Assembly: GCF_029543245.1 (NCBI RefSeq)
Contig: NZ_JARQWV010000004.1
Location: 213,139-277,138, forward strand
From: Caulobacter endophyticus
GTDB lineage: Bacteria > Pseudomonadota > Alphaproteobacteria > Caulobacterales > Caulobacteraceae
DNA length: 64,000 nucleotides
Direction of reading: 5' to 3'
Shown: positions 20,287-28,755 of the stretch, in pieces
Numbering within the stretch: position 1 is the first letter of the stretch
Layout: every line of letters starts with the position of its first letter
The notes under the pieces: model-generated
Told to the model about the DNA's origin: nothing
The model's input: only the letters and a program-made list of their open reading frames with translations
The model's database searches: none
Program-made: the position numbers and the translations under genes

Positions 20287-20421
20287 TCAGTCGTCGCTGA
20301 TGCCGGTGGCCGGCTGCTGGACGAAGCCCTCGATGTCGCTGAGCTTGCCGCCCTGCGTTTCGACGGCGACGGCGCCCAGGTCGATCAGGGCGTCTTCGAT
20401 GTGGTCTTCGATCCGTTCCAT
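20287..20421 (-). CDS. Lasso-peptide precursor 1
   Basis: The 44-residue peptide reads MERIEDHIEDALIDLGAVAV, then E, the conserved Thr (-2) and Gln (-1), then the predicted core: ring GGKLSDIE closed from Gly1 to Glu8, and tail GFVQQPATGISDD. An alternative closure on Asp6 would give an unusually small ring and is unlikely. The intact lasso form has a calculated monoisotopic mass of 2115.01. AAGGAG sits 7 bases before the ATG. It is the first gene after the GntR regulator, so a promoter probably lies in the 94 bases between them. Confidence 0.88.
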   Translation of the reverse strand: MERIEDHIEDALIDLGAVAVETQGGKLSDIEGFVQQPATGISDD

Positions 20422-20439
20422 GACGGTCTCCTTCTCCAG

Positions 20440-20514
20440 GTCACGCCCACCGTGACAGTCGAACGGTGCGACCACAGGTAGAGAACCCGAAGGAAATAAC
20501 GCCGGAATTTTCCG
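20440..20514 (-). promoter_or_regulatory. Two palindromes in front of the lasso precursors
   Basis: GTCACG-CCCAC-CGTGAC (20440-20456) is a perfect 6+6 inverted repeat 19 bases before the precursor 1 ATG, overlapping or just upstream of the ribosome site. CGGAA-TT-TTCCG (20503-20514) lies just beyond the GntR stop codon. Either could be an operator for the adjacent GntR protein, or a promoter-proximal hairpin. No clear -10/-35 pair could be fixed. Confidence 0.4.
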
Positions 20515-20515
20515 A

Positions 20516-21151
20516 TTATTCCGCAGGACGCCGCGGGTCGCGGTCACTGAGGCCATGGAGGCTGCGGACGATCGCGGGCACCAGCCGCAGGCGGCGGCGG
20601 TGATAAGCGACGAGCGCCTGACGCAGCGCCGTGGATGACCCGGCGGCGGCCAGGCCTCGCAGCTCCCGGGTTTCCTCCTGGAACTCAGGGACCAGCTCCA
20701 GCTCGGCGCAGCGTGGGCGATGCAGGCGATCGCTGGCCCCGGCCACGGCCCATTCGACCTCGACATTGCCGCTGCGGGCGGCCAGGCGCGCGAACAGGTC
20801 CTCAAGGGCTGCGATCGGACCATCGCCCTCGGGAGCCTCAGGCGAGATAGCCGGCTCGCCGCCGGCCGACCTTGCGGCGTTGACCAGGAGGGCGACGTTC
20901 CATTGATAGAGGTCCGACAGGTCCGGCTCCGTCAGACGGGGAACAAGGAAGCCCTCGCCGGGCAGGGCGGTGAGCAGCCGCTCGCCGACCAGGCGATGCA
21001 GGGCCGCCCGCACCGGCGTGGCGCTGGCCCCGAACCGCCGCGAAAGCTCGGGGACGTCGATGCGTTCGCCGGGCCGCAGGGCGCTTTCGGACAGCAGGAA
21101 GGTCTTGATCGAGAGGTAGACGCGCTCGCCGGTGCCGGGCCGATCAATCAT
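20516..21151 (-). CDS. GntR-family transcriptional regulator of the lasso locus
   Basis: The 211-residue protein has an N-terminal winged helix (YLSIKTFLLSESALRPGERI, then LSRRFGASATPVRAALHRLV) and a C-terminal FCD-like all-helical domain (VEVEWAVAGASDRLHRPRCA, then HRRRLRLVPAIVRSLHGL). The ATG at 21151 gives the standard start of the domain. GntR genes commonly sit upstream of Caulobacter-type lasso precursors, and here the spacer is 94 bases with two palindromes. The effector could be a metabolite or the peptide itself; nothing in the sequence decides this. Confidence 0.88.
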   Translation of the reverse strand: MIDRPGTGERVYLSIKTFLLSESALRPGERIDVPELSRRFGASATPVRAALHRLVGERLLTALPGEGFLVPRLTEPDLSDLYQWNVALLVNAARSAGGEPAISPEAPEGDGPIAALEDLFARLAARSGNVEVEWAVAGASDRLHRPRCAELELVPEFQEETRELRGLAAAGSSTALRQALVAYHRRRLRLVPAIVRSLHGLSDRDPRRPAE

Positions 21152-21338
21152 CAGGCTTAACTCCCTGGACGCGACGCAACGCAGCACGCCGAAAGGCGGG
21201 CCGCTGTCGCCAGGTCCTGTCGCGCCAGGTCCTTTCGTCCAGGGGCCCGCCAAAGGGGCGTGAGGATGGAAGCATCGATCGCTGATGGCATCTCCCCGAA
21301 ATTCCCCCGCGAATTTTGGGGGGTGGATTTTCCAGGAC

Positions 21339-22094
21339 CTAAAGCAGGCCCAGGGTCCGGAAGCTGGCGACCGTTTCGGCGCCGACGATCAGGTGATCAT
21401 GGACGAGCACGCCCAGAGCCTTGCCGGCGCTGGCGACTGCCCGCGTCATCTCGATGTCGGGCTTCGAGGGCGTGGGGTCGCCCGAAGGATGGTTGTGGGC
21501 CAGGACGAGCGCGCTGGCCCCCGTCTCCAGGGCCCGCCGCAGGACCTCACGGACATAGACCGGCGCGTGGTCCACCGTGCCCTTGCCCAAGGCTTCGGCC
21601 AGGATCAGCTGGTTCTTCCTGTCCAGGAAAGCGGCCCAGATCTCCTCTCGCGGCAGGCCTCGGAGCTTGGCCTGGAAGAAGGCGGCGACCGCCCCGAACG
21701 AAGACATTACCGGCCGCGCGCTCAGCGCCGCCAGGCTGACCCGGCCTGCCGCCTCCCGCAGGATCTTGAAGTTGAGGATGGTCGCCTCGCCGACGTGGCG
21801 GCGCAGTTCGGCGCGGTCGGCGGCGAGCACGCCGGCCAGGCCGCCGAACCGCTCGACCAGACGCGCGGCCAACTCGCAACCTTCGGTCCGTTCGTCCTGG
21901 GCCAGATGCACCTGAAGGATCTCGGCGTCCTGCATGACGTCGACTCCGAAGCGCGCGGCGAAGTCGAGGACCTCCTGGCGCGACGGCGCCCGCCCTCCCG
22001 GGGTTTCGGGCGTGAAGGGGCAGGGCTTGGCCGTCGTCTCCAGCACAGTGGCGGTCTCGGCGGCGAAGGCGATGAGGGCAGGGAAGGCGGACAT
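21339..22094 (-). CDS. radC: RadC family protein (JAMM/JAB domain)
   Basis: The 251-residue protein has helix-hairpin-helix-like sequence in its first half (FGGLAGVLAADRAELRRHVG) and a RadC/JAB domain with the metal motif HNHPSGDPTPSKPD followed by H (VHDHLIVG). Despite the name, RadC proteins are not clearly tied to recombination repair; they are very common on integrative elements and plasmids. The ATG at 22094 is preceded by CGGAGGACGCC, a good ribosome site. It marks the left end of the recognisable mobile block. Confidence 0.93.
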   Translation of the reverse strand: MSAFPALIAFAAETATVLETTAKPCPFTPETPGGRAPSRQEVLDFAARFGVDVMQDAEILQVHLAQDERTEGCELAARLVERFGGLAGVLAADRAELRRHVGEATILNFKILREAAGRVSLAALSARPVMSSFGAVAAFFQAKLRGLPREEIWAAFLDRKNQLILAEALGKGTVDHAPVYVREVLRRALETGASALVLAHNHPSGDPTPSKPDIEMTRAVASAGKALGVLVHDHLIVGAETVASFRTLGLL

Positions 22095-22144
22095 GGCGTC
22101 CTCCGATCTGACAGCGCCGGACCCCATGCCCGGATCGCTCGCCC

Positions 22145-22165
22145 CCCTCGCCCTGGCTTTTTCTT
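22145..22165 (-). repeat. Leader motif copy 1 (before radC)
   Basis: On the minus strand this reads AAAAAGCCAGGGCGAGGG. Related A-rich/GGC-AGGGCCGG sequences lie in front of three further genes of the block (26487, 28730 and 29674). It is the most divergent of the four. Confidence 0.4.
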
Positions 22166-25100
22166 TCACCCCGCCGCCGACAGCCGGCGCTGGACCGGCC
22201 AGCGGGCCAGCACCGCGCTCAGCACAGCCGGCTTGTCGACGGGCACGAACACCCGCGGCGTGTAGGCGATGATCTCCACGAAGCAGCCGAGATTGACGAA
22301 GCTCTGCCGCTGAGCCGCCGCCCCCACCACCTCGATGCGCCAGCGGTCCATGACCCGCGCCCGGCGCAGCCACAGGCCGCCGGCCAGCGCCAGCGACGCC
22401 CCGTCCTGCAGGATCGAGCGCTGCGCGAACCGCGGCTCGCCGAGGCTCTGGGCCGCGTCGCCAAGCCCCAGCGCGACTTTCAGTGGCGGGACCTGCAAGG
22501 GGTCCAGCGCCCGGCCCAGCCACCGGCGCCCGTCCGGGGCCTTGATGCGTCGCACGCTGGCCTGGCGGCTGGGCAGGCTCGACCAGACCGGCAGCAGGAG
22601 GCCGGTGACCAGCACGATCTCGCGGGTGGTGAACGGGTCGGCCGCTTCGAGTTCGGCGCGCCAGGCCGCCGACCAGGTCGCCTCGTCAACGCTCTCCCAG
22701 GCCGACTCCTCGAAGGTCTTGAGCGGCGTGGTGACACGCTTTTCGGGCCGCACCAGGCGCACGGCCGGGGTCAGGCGATCGTCGTCGTCGGTCGTGGTCA
22801 GGCCCTGCACCGCCAGGGCGGCGCGGCCGGACTTGCGATTGACGCAGTAGAGCAGGGCGGCGCGGTCCAGGCCCAAGAGGGCCTCCTCGACGCTGACCAG
22901 GCTTCGCCGCGTGCGCAGCGAAAATCGCGTCAGGCGCGTCTGCGCCCTCGTCATCACGTCGGTGCGGAGGGTCTCCTCGCCCAGGACCACCAGCTCGTCG
23001 GCGACGATGTCCTCTACGCCCCGGTCCAGGGCGCCCGTGGCGGCGGCCCGTTCGAGAATCCCCGCCAGGATGACGTCGAAGGCGGCGAACAGACCGTTCT
23101 GGTCGGCGATGCGCAGGGCCAGCAGCCGGTTGAGGAAGGTGTTCATCGGCGGCAGATCGTCGGACGATCGCAGATTGCCCTGGCCGTCGAGCAGGGACAG
23201 GCCCGTCTTGGTCTCGAACGTCGGGCGGTCCATGGCCTCCACCTCGCCGTGGTGGAGGGCGACATAGAAGGCCTGCAGGGCGCGGTGGGCCCACGGGCTT
23301 TCCAGATTGTCCTCGGCCCGGAACAGCCCGGCGCCGGCGGTTCGCCGCTCGCCGCGGGTCAGGGCCCCCAGGCTGTCGAGCCGCCGCGCGATGGTCGACA
23401 AGAAGCGCTTTTCGCCGTGGATGTCGGTCGTCACCGGTCGAAAGAGCGGGGCGCTGGCCTGGTTGGTGCGGTGCGAGCGGCCCAGGCCTTGGATGGCCGC
23501 GTCGGCCCGCCAGCCTGGCTCGACCAGGTAGTGGACCCGGCGCTGCTGGTTGGCCGCCGACAGGTCGGCGTGATAGCTGCGCCCGGTGCCGCCGGCGTCG
23601 GAGAACACAAGCACGCGCTTGGCCCCCGACATGAAGGCGTCGGTCTCGGCCTTGGCCGCCGAGGCGCTGCGGCGTTCGACGACACGGCGGTCCTCCCGCC
23701 GTACGATCCGCCGGCCCCGCCCGGTGACCTCGGCCACCAGGTCGGGTCCAAGGGCGTCGAGCACCGCGTCCAGCACGCCCGGCGCGGCGGGCAGGCAGGC
23801 CAGTTCGGCCACCAGCTGCTCGCGCAGCGCCAGGGCCTCCTGGCTGTAGACCGGCCGGCCGTCCTCAACCATCGGCACGAGGGTCACCGAGCCGTCGTCG
23901 TTGTTGATGGCGCTCATCGCCTGGATCGGGAAGGCGGCCATCAGGTAGTCGAGCACCTGGTCCTTGGGTGTGAGATCGACGGTCAGGTTGTTCCATTCCT
24001 CGACGGGGATCTGCGCCAGGCGTCGCTCCATCACCGCCTCGTTGGTGCTGACCACCTGCACCACGCTGGAGCGGCCGGCGGCGAGGTCGGCGCGGATCGC
24101 CGCGATCAGGCTGGGGGCCTTCAGGCCGGCCAGCAGGTGGCCGAAGAACCGAAGCTTGGTCCCCTCGAAGGCCGACATCACCGCCGAGGCGGCCTGGCCG
24201 CTGCGGGCCGCGCCGTTCTCGTCGAGCACGCCGGTGGCTTTCAGCGCCTGCCGAAGATTTTGATGGATCAGCTGATAGGCGTCGGCCCAGCGATCCCAGA
24301 TCAGGATGTCGTCGGCCGACAGGGCGTGGGGCAGATCCTCATACTCGACGCCGTCGAACGACAGCGAGCGGGCGATGTAAAGACCCAGCGCCTTCAGTTC
24401 CCGGGCGATCAGCTCCATGACCGCCACGCCGCCGGCCTCGACCGCTTCCAGGAAGGCCTCGCGCGTGGTGAACGGCGCCTCGGTCCCGCCCCACAGCCCC
24501 AGGCGAGCGGCATAGGCAAGGTTTTCCGGCGTCGTCGCGCCGGTGGCCGAGACATAGAGCACCCGGGCGTTGGGCAGGCGGTTCTGCAGGGCCAGCCCCG
24601 CCTGGCCCTGCAGCGAGGCCTTCTTAGGTCCGCGCCCGCCCTTGGCCCCGCCGGCGGCGTTGGCCATGGCGTGGGCCTCGTCGAAGACGATCACCCCGTC
24701 GAAGTCCTCGCCCAGCCAGGCGACGATCTGGTCCAGGCGCGAGGGCCGGTCCCCGCGGGCCGGTTGGCGCAGGGTGGCGTAGGTCGAATAGAGGACGCCG
24801 CGCTCGAGCGGGATGGCCTCGCCCTGCTTCCAGCCGCTCTGCGGGACGATGTCCTGGCCCTGGCCGCCGATCGCGGCCCAGTCGCGGCGGGCGTCTTCCA
24901 GCAGGGCGTCGTTCTTGGAGAGCCACAGGGCGCGCAGGCGGCCCTGGGCCATGTTGTCGGCGATGATCCCGGCGATCTGGCGGCCCTTGCCGCAGCCAGT
25001 CCCGTCGCCCAGGAAGAAGCCACGCCGGAAGCTGACCGCATCGTCGGCGTCGGCGCCGACCGCGACGGCCTGGTGGGCGGCGTGACCGATCCGCCAGCGG

Positions 25101-26425
25101 CCCGGCAGGGTCTGGGCGTGGGCCTCGCCGGCGTAGACGATCGTCTCCAGCTGGGCGTCCGACAGGCAGTGGGCGTCGACCAGGCTGGTGGGCAAGAGCG
25201 GCCGATAGGTCGGGACGGGCGGAGCGACCGAGGCCATCGGCCCGGACTCGACCAGCGGCGAGGGATGGGGAGCCGCGCCGGCGATGGCGATGCGCCCCAG
25301 GCGGTAGGCCTGATAGAGGCCCACATCGACGCCCTCGCCCCGCCAGTCGATGACCGCGTAGTCGAGGGTCCGGGTCTGCGCCAGCAGCGCCAGCCGGCGG
25401 CCCGGACCGGCCAGGCCGCGCTCGCGGGCGACGAACGCCGCCGGCTGGACGAGCGTGCGGAAGATCCTCGGCTTGGCGCTGTGCCGGCCGGGCAAGGCGG
25501 CGACCCTGCCGACCGCTTCGGCCAGGTCGTCGCAGGAATGCAGGGGCGCGATCGGTCCGGCCTCGCCGCGGTCGAGCACCAGAAGGCCCGTCTCCACCGA
25601 GGTCCCCTGGCCGGCGAAGGCGCGTGCGGGCAGGCCGATCCGGCCCACGATCGTGCCGCGCGCGGCCAGACCCGCCAGTATGGCCTCGGCCTTGAGCCGG
25701 GCCAGCGGCACGATGGCCGCCAGGCGCCCGCCGTCGGCCAGGGTGTCGAGCGCGGCGTGCAGATGCGCCTCCAGCGGCCCGAACGGCGGATTGCACAGCA
25801 CCACGTCGAAGCCGCCCGCCCCCGGCAGACGGTCCTTCAGTTCGACCGCGTCGTGGCGCGTGCGCGGCGCGGCCGCAAACAGGCCGTCCAGCAGGCCCGC
25901 CCGCTGGGGCGAAAGCTCGTTGAGGGTCAGGCTCGCGCCACAGACCTCGGCCAGGATGGCCATCAGACCCGTGCCCGCCGAAGGCTCGAGCACCTTGTCG
26001 CCGCCGCGCACCTGGCCGGCCATGGCGGCGAGGGCGCAAAGCTGCGGCGGGGTGGAGAACTGATCCAGCGCCACCTGCTCGTCATCGCGGCGGGTCTGGG
26101 TCGGACAGAGCGCGGCAAGACCCTCGAGCAGGGCGCAGATCTCGACAGGGGCGTCCTCAAGGCGCGCCAGCTGGGCCGAAAGTCGACGAATCTGCAGGAC
26201 GAGGGCCGCCTCGCACGCGTCATAGGCGTCGCGCCAGGACCAGGCGCCCTCAGCGTCGCTGGCCCCGAAGGTCATGGTCATCACAGAAGCCAGGAGCTTG
26301 CGGTCCAGGCGGCGCGAGCGGTTGAGATGGGGAAACAGGGCGCGGGCCGCGGCCAACAGGTTGGCGACGGCGTCGCTGGCGTCGTCGGCGAACAACGACA
26401 GGCGCGAAGGGGACGAGGCGGTCAT
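22166..26425 (-). CDS. Strawberry-notch-type helicase fused to a DNA methyltransferase domain
   Basis: The 1419-residue protein starts with a helical region, then an adenine-methyltransferase-like domain (QFSTPPQLCALAAM, VLEPSAGTG, catalytic-type VVLCNPPFG near residue 212), then a superfamily 2 helicase: Walker A GDGTGCGKGRQ near 475, DEAH box VIVFDEAHAMANA near 580, and motif VI-like GLGRSHRTNQ. Such giants are typical cargo of alphaproteobacterial plasmids and ICEs, where they probably protect or process incoming DNA. The SAM motif and ATPase motifs all look intact. It is preceded by its own leader and by a terminator-like hairpin of the parB unit. Confidence 0.92.
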   Translation of the reverse strand: MTASSPSRLSLFADDASDAVANLLAAARALFPHLNRSRRLDRKLLASVMTMTFGASDAEGAWSWRDAYDACEAALVLQIRRLSAQLARLEDAPVEICALLEGLAALCPTQTRRDDEQVALDQFSTPPQLCALAAMAGQVRGGDKVLEPSAGTGLMAILAEVCGASLTLNELSPQRAGLLDGLFAAAPRTRHDAVELKDRLPGAGGFDVVLCNPPFGPLEAHLHAALDTLADGGRLAAIVPLARLKAEAILAGLAARGTIVGRIGLPARAFAGQGTSVETGLLVLDRGEAGPIAPLHSCDDLAEAVGRVAALPGRHSAKPRIFRTLVQPAAFVARERGLAGPGRRLALLAQTRTLDYAVIDWRGEGVDVGLYQAYRLGRIAIAGAAPHPSPLVESGPMASVAPPVPTYRPLLPTSLVDAHCLSDAQLETIVYAGEAHAQTLPGRWRIGHAAHQAVAVGADADDAVSFRRGFFLGDGTGCGKGRQIAGIIADNMAQGRLRALWLSKNDALLEDARRDWAAIGGQGQDIVPQSGWKQGEAIPLERGVLYSTYATLRQPARGDRPSRLDQIVAWLGEDFDGVIVFDEAHAMANAAGGAKGGRGPKKASLQGQAGLALQNRLPNARVLYVSATGATTPENLAYAARLGLWGGTEAPFTTREAFLEAVEAGGVAVMELIARELKALGLYIARSLSFDGVEYEDLPHALSADDILIWDRWADAYQLIHQNLRQALKATGVLDENGAARSGQAASAVMSAFEGTKLRFFGHLLAGLKAPSLIAAIRADLAAGRSSVVQVVSTNEAVMERRLAQIPVEEWNNLTVDLTPKDQVLDYLMAAFPIQAMSAINNDDGSVTLVPMVEDGRPVYSQEALALREQLVAELACLPAAPGVLDAVLDALGPDLVAEVTGRGRRIVRREDRRVVERRSASAAKAETDAFMSGAKRVLVFSDAGGTGRSYHADLSAANQQRRVHYLVEPGWRADAAIQGLGRSHRTNQASAPLFRPVTTDIHGEKRFLSTIARRLDSLGALTRGERRTAGAGLFRAEDNLESPWAHRALQAFYVALHHGEVEAMDRPTFETKTGLSLLDGQGNLRSSDDLPPMNTFLNRLLALRIADQNGLFAAFDVILAGILERAAATGALDRGVEDIVADELVVLGEETLRTDVMTRAQTRLTRFSLRTRRSLVSVEEALLGLDRAALLYCVNRKSGRAALAVQGLTTTDDDDRLTPAVRLVRPEKRVTTPLKTFEESAWESVDEATWSAAWRAELEAADPFTTREIVLVTGLLLPVWSSLPSRQASVRRIKAPDGRRWLGRALDPLQVPPLKVALGLGDAAQSLGEPRFAQRSILQDGASLALAGGLWLRRARVMDRWRIEVVGAAAQRQSFVNLGCFVEIIAYTPRVFVPVDKPAVLSAVLARWPVQRRLSAAG

Positions 26426-26486
26426 CGGACAGGGCCTTTGCTCACCCGCCGCGGAAGGCTCCTCCTCCCAGACCCGGCGGGCTCGC

Positions 26487-26513
26487 CGGCCCCGGCCCTG
26501 CCTCTTCCTCCTG
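26487..26513 (-). repeat. Leader motif copy 2 (before the helicase gene)
   Basis: On the minus strand this reads AGGAAGAGGCAGGGCCGGGG. It shares RAGGCAGGGCCGG with the copies in front of parB and the toprim gene. It lies 62-88 bases before the helicase ATG. Confidence 0.45.
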
Positions 26514-26541
26514 GAACCGTCCCAAGCCAGGCCAGCAGAAT

Positions 26542-26572
26542 GCGAGCCCCCGCCTGGAGGGCGGGGGCTCGC
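26542..26572 (-). terminator. 13-bp hairpin after the parB unit
   Basis: GCGAGCCCCCGCC (26542-26554) pairs perfectly with GGCGGGGGCTCGC (26560-26572) around TGGAG. It begins 4 bases after the stop of the second ParB fragment. It lacks a U-tract but is strong enough to stop or protect transcripts. Confidence 0.65.
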
Positions 26573-26576
26573 GCCG

Positions 26577-27989
26577 TCAAGCCGCGATCACCGACGCAGC
26601 CTCGTCCTTATCGTCGGCGGCGCCGACGTCGCCTTCGGCCGAGCCGGCCTCGAGCGCCTGGCCGGTCATGACGCGAGCCATGGGGCCGGTCACGGGGCCG
26701 GCGTCGTCCCCGACGGCGGTCTTGGGTCGCTCTTGCGCCGCCTCGACCCGCGGCTCGGCCGACGCCCAGGAGAGGGCGGCCGGCGCCCAGCGCCGCTGCG
26801 CGGCCGCATCCGCCACCAGGATGACCAGGTCGTCCTTCTTCAGGCCCGCGGCGCGATCATCCTCGACCTCCATGGCCGACAGCATGGCCAGGAGCTGCTT
26901 TTTGGAATGCAGCGCCAGGAACGGGACGTCGGCGCACCAATGGGTCGAGAGGTCGGTGTCGCAAAGGGCGGCGATCTCGACCGCCTCGGCCCGCGCGCTG
27001 CGCCGGATCAGGGTGTTGCGCACCTCCTTCAGGTCCACGGACACCGCCACCAGTTCGGCCAGCAGCGCCATCTTCTCGCCGTGCGGCAGTCCGTCGACGA
27101 AGCCGATCGGCCGCAGGCCGGAGGCCAGATAGGCCTCGCGCCTCGCCGCCAGGCGCTCGAACACCTCCCCGTCGAGGGCCGGCATCGGCGGCGCGCCCCT
27201 GCGGGCGTAGGCGCTGGCCTCCACGGTCAGGGCCGACTCGCTGGGGCGGCTCGTCCCGCGCAGGGCCAGGCATTTGAAGAGCTGGGCCAGGAGAGCGGTG
27301 AGGGCGGCGGCGGGATCGTCGGCCAGATCCCGGATCAGGCCGCGCGTGGCGGTATCCGTCCGGGTCTCGTGCAGGTGGTGTCCGGCCCCGTCCAGTTCGA
27401 CGCTCACCTTGGCCGCCGCGATGTCCGGCGGGCTGGCCGAGGCGGCGATGCGCGGCGCGGTTTCGTCATCGATCTCATCCTCATCAAGGATCTCCTCGAC
27501 CTCCTTTCGGAAGAAGCGGGCCTCGACTCCGAGATCGGCGCTGGGCGACAGCAAGAGCGCCCCCAGTTCTCCTCGGCCCAGACCAGCGGCGGCCAACGCG
27601 GCGTCCGCCGTGATCAGCTCGACCATGGCGTCCAAAGCCGCCTCGCTGTCGAACGTCATCGCCTTCAGCCGGACCCTGGCCGCGTCGAGCGCCTCGCGCG
27701 CACTGGCCCGCGCGACCTTCTGAGCGTCGGTGAGGTCGCCGTGATAGACGTATGGCAGGGTCTCGTAGCCGTCGGGCGCGGCGACGCCGCCGTCCGGCCC
27801 GCTGAACACCGTCAGCCCCAGCGCGACCAGCTTGTCTGCGAGTTCATCGACCCGCGACTGCCACAGCCGCTGCAGAAGATCCGGATCGAGCACGACGTCG
27901 GGCATTTCGCCGAAGAGGTCGCTGCTGGAGCCGCCGCCGGCCGCGGTGTAGCGGGCCATGCCGACCAGCGCCACGCGCGGGTCCTTCAC
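26577..27989 (-). pseudogene. ParB-like protein, C-terminal part in a shifted frame
   Basis: The 470 codons start at a GTG that overlaps the stop of the ParB N-terminal gene by 3 bases. The text KDPRVALVGMARYTAAGGGS matches the segment that continues a single long ParB protein in related elements (pattern RVALVG..-Y-AAGG-..-DLF). The frame remains open and homologous-looking (VEGGRVSV) for eight codons before the GTG, inside the upstream gene. This points to a one-base frameshift in an ancestral gene of about 700 codons. Alternatives are a sequencing error, true gene splitting with coupled translation, or programmed frameshifting. Confidence 0.65.
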
Positions 27990-28678
27990 GCTGACCCGTC
28001 CGCCTTCGACGCGGCGCGCAGCTGGTAGTCCTGCAGGTGGCCGTCCAGGGCGGCCTGGGCGAGCTGGCCCTGCTGGGCCTTGTCGTCGATGCGCGCGAAG
28101 AGCTTGACCTGTTTGAGGGTCAGGCGACCCTGGCGGAAGGCGTCGAGCACCTTGGCGTGCACGCCGGCCAGGGCTTCCAGGCGGCGGATCTCGACGACGT
28201 CATAGCCCAGGGCCTTGCCGATGGCGGCCGTATCCATGCGGGCCTTGCGGAACTTGCCGATGGCCAGGATCACCGCGGCGGTGTGGATCGGCGCGCGCTC
28301 GGTGTTGGGCAGGACCAGGGCGGCGGCCTGGGCGGCCTTGCTCACCGCCACCTGGCAGGCGACCGGATGATCGTCGTCGATGTCGCCGCGATCTCGGCGC
28401 AGCAGCAGCGCCATGCGACGCCGGCGGCCGTCCAGCACCATGAACGGCGCCTCGCCCTTGCGGCCGGGTCGCACGATCGGCGCGATCAGGACCCCGGCCG
28501 CACCGATGGTGTCGGCCAGCTGAGGAATGTCATCGTCGACCGGCTCGTCGAAGCGAAGGTTCTCCGGCGCCAGGTCCAGGTCCCCCAGGCGGACGCGGAG
28601 CGTCTGGAAGTCCTGGAGCTTGGCCTCTGGAGCGGCGGGCTCGCTAGAGGCGGTCGGGACGGTGCGGGTCTTGGTCAT
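27986..28678 (-). CDS. ParB/Spo0J-like partition protein, N-terminal part
   Basis: The 230-residue product holds a ParB N-terminal nuclease-like domain (VRLGDLDLAPENLR, then DGRRRRMALLLRRDRG) and the helix-turn-helix region (IGKALGYDVVEIRRLEALAG). It normally binds centromere-like sites and CTP. The ATG at 28678 has GGGAG 7 bases upstream. The protein ends abruptly (ASKADGSA) where the homologous text continues in another reading frame, see the next fragment. No ParA gene lies in this window, so a partition role is uncertain; such ParB-like proteins on ICEs may act in regulation. Confidence 0.85.
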   Translation of the reverse strand: MTKTRTVPTASSEPAAPEAKLQDFQTLRVRLGDLDLAPENLRFDEPVDDDIPQLADTIGAAGVLIAPIVRPGRKGEAPFMVLDGRRRRMALLLRRDRGDIDDDHPVACQVAVSKAAQAAALVLPNTERAPIHTAAVILAIGKFRKARMDTAAIGKALGYDVVEIRRLEALAGVHAKVLDAFRQGRLTLKQVKLFARIDDKAQQGQLAQAALDGHLQDYQLRAASKADGSA

Positions 28679-28729
28679 GTCGAAGCTCCCGCGCCGGGCC
28701 AGGCCCATCCTGGATCCTCGGCGCGCCCG

Positions 28730-28755
28730 CGCCGGCCCTGCCTTTGTCCTTTTGG
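28730..28755 (-). repeat. Leader motif copy 3 (before parB)
   Basis: On the minus strand this reads AAAAGGACAAAGGCAGGGCC followed by GGCGC. It shares GACAAAGGC with copy 4 and AGGCAGGGCCGG with copy 2. It fills most of the spacer between the toprim stop and the parB leader. Confidence 0.5.

Noticed and set aside
20287..20421. Ring closure of lasso precursor 1 on Asp6
   Set aside because: A 6-residue ring is outside the known 7-9 range; Glu8 is at the same place in both precursors.
23249..26671. 1140-codon open frame on the plus strand
   Set aside because: It mirrors the helicase-methyltransferase gene; high GC keeps the opposite strand open. No ribosome site or domain.
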